This document shows positions 60,370 through 64,000 of a stretch of 64,000 nucleotides of DNA, piece after piece. Origin of the DNA: Vicugna pacos (taxonomy: Eukaryota; Chordata; Mammalia; Artiodactyla; Camelidae); NCBI RefSeq assembly GCF_048564905.1, contig NC_133012.1:14851646-14915645 (forward strand). The letters are read 5' to 3'. Each line of letters begins with the position of its first letter. The first letter of the stretch is position 1. Under the pieces are notes generated by a model. The model was not told where the DNA came from, ran no database searches, and saw nothing but the letters and a program-made list of their open reading frames with translations. A program made the translations under genes and the position numbers.

Positions 60370-60830
60370 AGTGTCTTATGATTGTTTACCCAAGAAAAAC
60401 AGCTTGGATGAGAAAAAAATTCTTTACAGTATTTTCCCTTTCAAAATTTTACATACATTTCTCCATTGCCATCTAACATTTAGAGTTGCTGAGAAGTCTG
60501 CAGCCAGTTAAATTTTGTCTCTATTGTATGTAAGTTCTTTTTTCTCTTCTACTGCTCTACCTGGGTACTTCTAGATTGCTTTTTATTCTTCTACCTTGTC
60601 TTTTTTTGCCTGAGGAAAGTTTCATTTAACTTTTAATGTTTGACTATCATTTCTGTTACATTTGCTCTATGTTTTTTACAATTATATTGAGTCTCAATTT
60701 TCTGTCATAATTATTTAAAATTGATTTTTTAAATTGTTCTCATCAATTTGTTTTTCTATGGTGCACATTGGAAAATTCATTGAAAAACATTTCCCTATTA
60801 TCAAGTCAGTTGCCTAAAACACCAATTAAG
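60370..60830 (-). mobile_element. Antisense L1M/HAL1-type ORF1 fragment
   Basis: 'cttggatgagaaaaaaattc', 'ctccattgccatctaacatt' and 'ttgctgagaagtctgcagcc' are reversed L1M/HAL1 landmarks. It lies in the position and orientation expected for the upstream part of the 58830-59620 element, so both may come from one insertion. Confidence 0.6.
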
Positions 60831-60834
60831 CTCC

Positions 60835-62495
60835 TGTTAGAAACAAAGATGAAAGAATATAATTAGAATTTCCAAACACAAACAAACTGGAAGATTACAT
60901 TTATGCACAAAGTTCAAATGGTCTGCTCAGATAAAAGAATGGTGAAGTAGAATGATTATCGTCAGAATGGTATAACTATGTAAGATTTTTTAAAAACCCT
61001 AAAATTTAAATTGTAGAATAAATAAATGTGTGTTTATTTGAATACCAATTCAGAAAGTTGTTGTATCACTTTTTAAAGAAAAAATAAAGGAATTTATAGA
61101 AAAGTGAAGAGCATATGAATGCAGAATCATCTATAACTGTGGTATTTGTAAGTCAAATCCAGTTTGGAATACACTGTTCAATATTGTTCTCTACATTTCT
61201 GGGATGAATTTGCAAACTTACAAGAAGTCCTCAAGAGAAGAAAGTTGTATAATAAAAAGAAAAAGAAAGAAAGAAAGGGAGGAAAGAAGGAAACATATAA
61301 TTAAGAAGATTCACACTATAATAAAAGCAATTATTTTTGTAAAGCTTTCAGAACACTGGAGTTAAAAGAAATACTAAAAATTTAGTCTATTTGTCAACAT
61401 GAGAGAGGGGAGGTGGGTTTCTATCATCACCTGAACCTCTAAGATCCTAGAGTTCAATTATGCTTCATTTGATTTGGCTCATGCAGGCTGGACGTTAATA
61501 TGGACCACCAGTAAAAGTAGTATAAATGTGTATCTTACACATGGACTGAAACAATCTTACAAATGACCTTGCATGTGAGATGGAGTTTAACCTAATTTTA
61601 TAAGTTGACGTACACAGAGTTTTTTGAGCAGGAATGTGATTCAAACACAGCTGCGTATTTGGAAAATTAAACTGTTCTGATTTTGAGTAGGAGACATAGG
61701 GAAATTAGAAACCTATTTCTATAATCCAAATAGGCATTTTAGCTAACTTGATGGGAAGGAAAATTTTCTAATAGTCCAGAGCTCTTATAAAGTAAATTCA
61801 ACTGGAGCTCAGAACAGAAAAGGATCAACACCAAGCAGACATTATATATTTGGCAGTCTGTAGCTATGGCTGACCAGATTTACTCTTATGTGTTTAGACA
61901 AATGTGACAGAAAAAGTGGCAGGTGGCAATAGTACCACTCTCCTGCACTTTCTTGAAAACTCCCCCATCAAGGCTGTTGATTTCTCAGTTAAAAGTTACC
62001 TATTTCCCCTAAAAATCACTCCCTTTGACATCGGAAAATAAGTTGTGTTCTTCCAACGTCTTATTTTAGCACAACTCAGAATAATTCTGCCGAGAAAACT
62101 GAAAGTTTACTATTTCTCTATTCAATTTTTAGCAAGACATTATGCACACTCCAGGTGGAAATTTCAGCTGAGTAAGATAGATTTGGACTTTCTAAGCCCA
62201 AAGTATCATTTGGTTTAATGTTCGAGGACGATGTTAGGAATATGGGAGTATCATCTAATTTTGTCCCTTATCATATTTTCTCTGACTATAGCAAAGACAA
62301 AAGTAAAGTGCTTGTCAACACAATGATGGTACTCTCAGGACTATACGCATGTCCCCATTCTCTCACACACACACCCTCACATACATGCACACTTCTTCAC
62401 ATTAAAAAACATTCGGTCAGAATTATGTGCGTTAGATCAGGAAGATGATTTATAAGATTTAGCAATTTTGAACAGAAATACCCACCTCTTCGCAT
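60835..62495. other. Non-coding, nothing recognised
   Basis: Contains a purine (AAAG/GGAA)n tract at 61253-61292 and a CA tract near 62358-62393. No gene seen. Confidence 0.4.
61253..61292. repeat. (GAAA)n purine tract
   Basis: GAAA units passing into GGAAAG units. Confidence 0.85.
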
Positions 62496-62499
62496 TCTC

Positions 62500-62921
62500 T
62501 AATTCAAATTACAATGAACTAACTCCAGTTCCTCAAAATGTGACCTTATTTGGAAATGAGATCTTTACAGAGAGAATGAAGTGAAAAAGAGGTCATTAGA
62601 GTGGCTCCTCATCCAGTATGGCTGGTGTCCTTGATAAGAAAGCAGCGGTGTGGGTACAGAGACCCACAAGCACGGAGGGAAGGCTCCACAAAGCGACGTG
62701 AGGGGCGGCTGCGTGAAGGCTGGAGCTATGCTGTCACGAGACAAGGGACACTAGTACTGCAGCAGCTGGGAGACACAAGGAAGGAGGCTTCACGGGAGCA
62801 TGGCCCTGCTGACACCTGGAGCTTAGACTTCCAGTCTCCAGAACCATGAAGCAAATTTCTGTGGTTCTCAGCCACTCTGTGGTTCCTTGTGACAGCAGTT
62901 CTAAGAAACTAATATATAACC
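62500..62921 (+). mobile_element. MaLR-type solo LTR (fossil)
   Basis: 'aatgtgaccttatttggaaa', 'agaggtcattagagtggctc', 'catccagtatggctggtgtc', 'cttccagtctccagaaccat' and a tail 'ttctaagaaactaatatata' follow the same layout as 26170-26583. Old, solo. The open frame inside (62601-62849) is chance. Confidence 0.65.
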
Positions 62922-63000
62922 TAAAATGTTTAAAAACTGGTTTTGATATTTTCTCATTTTCTAGTATTTTCTTTACTGTGTTTTCACTTATATGATTTGG

Positions 63001-63180
63001 TACATTTTATACATATATAATACAAAATGTATACAGAACAGATCCATGTATATTTATGAATCCATTTTGCATCCATCCATATATATATGAATGCATTTTG
63101 CATATAATATAAAATACATTCAGAACAGATCCATATATATACACACACACACATATACATATATGAATCCATTTTGCATG
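63001..63180. repeat. Tandem duplication of about 88 bp with AT/CA tract
   Basis: Two copies of a unit with 'tataatacaaaatgta' or 'tataatataaaatacatt', then 'cagaacagatccat' and 'tgaatccattttgcat', starting near 63016 and 63104. The second copy carries an extra (CA)n expansion. A half-unit with 'tgaatgcattttgcat' lies between. Confidence 0.8.
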
Positions 63181-63649
63181 TTTATAAAGAATTGGTTTTA
63201 AAAGCCACAGTTCCAAGTTACTACTATTTTATAATATTCCACATGTCTATTCTTACAAAAAGCATTACGCTGAGCTCAAATTTCCAACTTTACATAAAAA
63301 CACACTCCCTTGAAGGCTTAAAATCACTTTAAATAACTGCAAATTTCAGCCTGGGTTCAAAAAGCTAAATTCCAGCAGAGCAACTGAGTATTTGTTCTGG
63401 TTCTGAACAACAACTTTCTTGCTGTTACTACAACTGGGTAATGAAGTTACAACATAATGTTAATAAAACTCAACTTTTGCCTCTCAAACTCTGCACTAAT
63501 TTTTAATTATATTAATGACGTAATTTTCTAACTGGGTATGTTAATGGCCATGATGATTAGGTTAAAAATTTTTGAAGGAAGAAATTAGAGTGATTTAAAT
63601 TTAAAGAATCAAGTTTGGAAAATTTGTAATAATAAGGAATAATTTGCTA

Positions 63650-63805
63650 AAGACACTTCTCAGGTTTTGCTGAGACCGTAAGTAATGTATTGGAGTGTCA
63701 CAAAGGGTTATGTCTAGTTTATCAGCTATCCTCCTGAGGACATCACATCCTGCCTCTGTCATCACATCATAATTGAAAGGAAAAAGGACTCCCAAAGGTT
63801 CTAAT
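63650..63805 (-). other. Weak exon-like open stretch
   Basis: Minus strand has a good acceptor-like end (CTGTGTCCTAG) before about 63812, then an open frame beginning KLEPLGVLFPFNYDVMTEAG and continuing with CDVLRRIADKLDITLCDTPI. There is no convincing donor before the frame closes near 63601. Could be a last exon, a decayed exon or chance. Low confidence. Confidence 0.18.
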
Positions 63806-63812
63806 TTCAAGC

Positions 63813-64000
63813 TAGGACACAGGAGACATAGAAGAAATTATCAGCGAGAGACACTGAGGTATTTGTGAGCATATCTCCAATAATAAACATTTCTGGCTGG
63901 AAATGGTGAAAATACATTAGGAACTGGTTTTATCACTGCACAAAAGGCTATCACTTGTCAATAAGAGTAAGCACGATCATTATAGACAACCAAAACACTG
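63813..64000. other. Non-coding, nothing recognised
   Basis: Right end of the window. No feature seen. Confidence 0.4.

Noticed and set aside
62601-62849. 82-codon open frame with arginine-rich sequence
   Set aside because: Falls inside the MaLR-type LTR fossil and reflects its GC-richer composition.
63660-63690. Plus-strand splice donor (GTAAGTAAT) as a gene signal
   Set aside because: No matching upstream exon or open frame on the plus strand. Such donors are frequent by chance.

Overview
The window is AT-rich, gene-poor mammalian nuclear DNA, almost all non-coding. There are no bacterial operons, CRISPR arrays, rRNAs or tRNAs that I can recognise. The L1 3' ends (561-1406, 7385-8300, 31230-31563, 35933-36066) have the type known from cetartiodactyls. 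No ruminant BovB, pig PRE-1 or whale CHR SINE is visible. This fits a SINE-poor cetartiodactyl, with a camelid as my best guess. That assignment is an inference from remembered repeat consensus, not a database result.

The one strong coding signal is a single candidate exon on the minus strand at 33609-33780. It has good splice sites and is open for about 57 codons. I do not recognise the protein. If the exon is real, much of the window is probably intron of a large minus-strand gene. A weaker exon-like stretch lies at about 63650-63805 (-). A low-confidence processed pseudogene may lie at 2270-3050 (-).

The rest is a layered repeat record. Left part (1-17 kb): a 5'-truncated L1 with clear target-site duplications, an L1 with a large internal deletion, an L1M/HAL1-type ORF1 fragment and a Tigger-like transposon fragment. 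Middle (17-34 kb): ancient LTR-like fossils, MIRs, a long L1 ORF2 3' section (26620-27700) and several candidate conserved non-coding blocks. Right-middle (34.9-43.5 kb): a broken antisense L1M array carrying a nested young L1 tail, L2 fragments and a 1.55 kb hAT-Charlie-type transposon with matched 8-bp target duplications. Right (46-64 kb): an ERVL-like LTR plus leader fossil, a well-bounded solo LTR (48599-49375), more antisense L1, MIRs, a (CTAT)12 microsatellite, a homeodomain-type motif cluster (58589-58629), another LTR fossil and a short tandem duplication.

No gene set here works together as a pathway, and I found no convincing new biological system. The items most worth following are the unidentified exon, the internally deleted L1, the dated transposon insertions and the non-repetitive blocks that may be regulatory.
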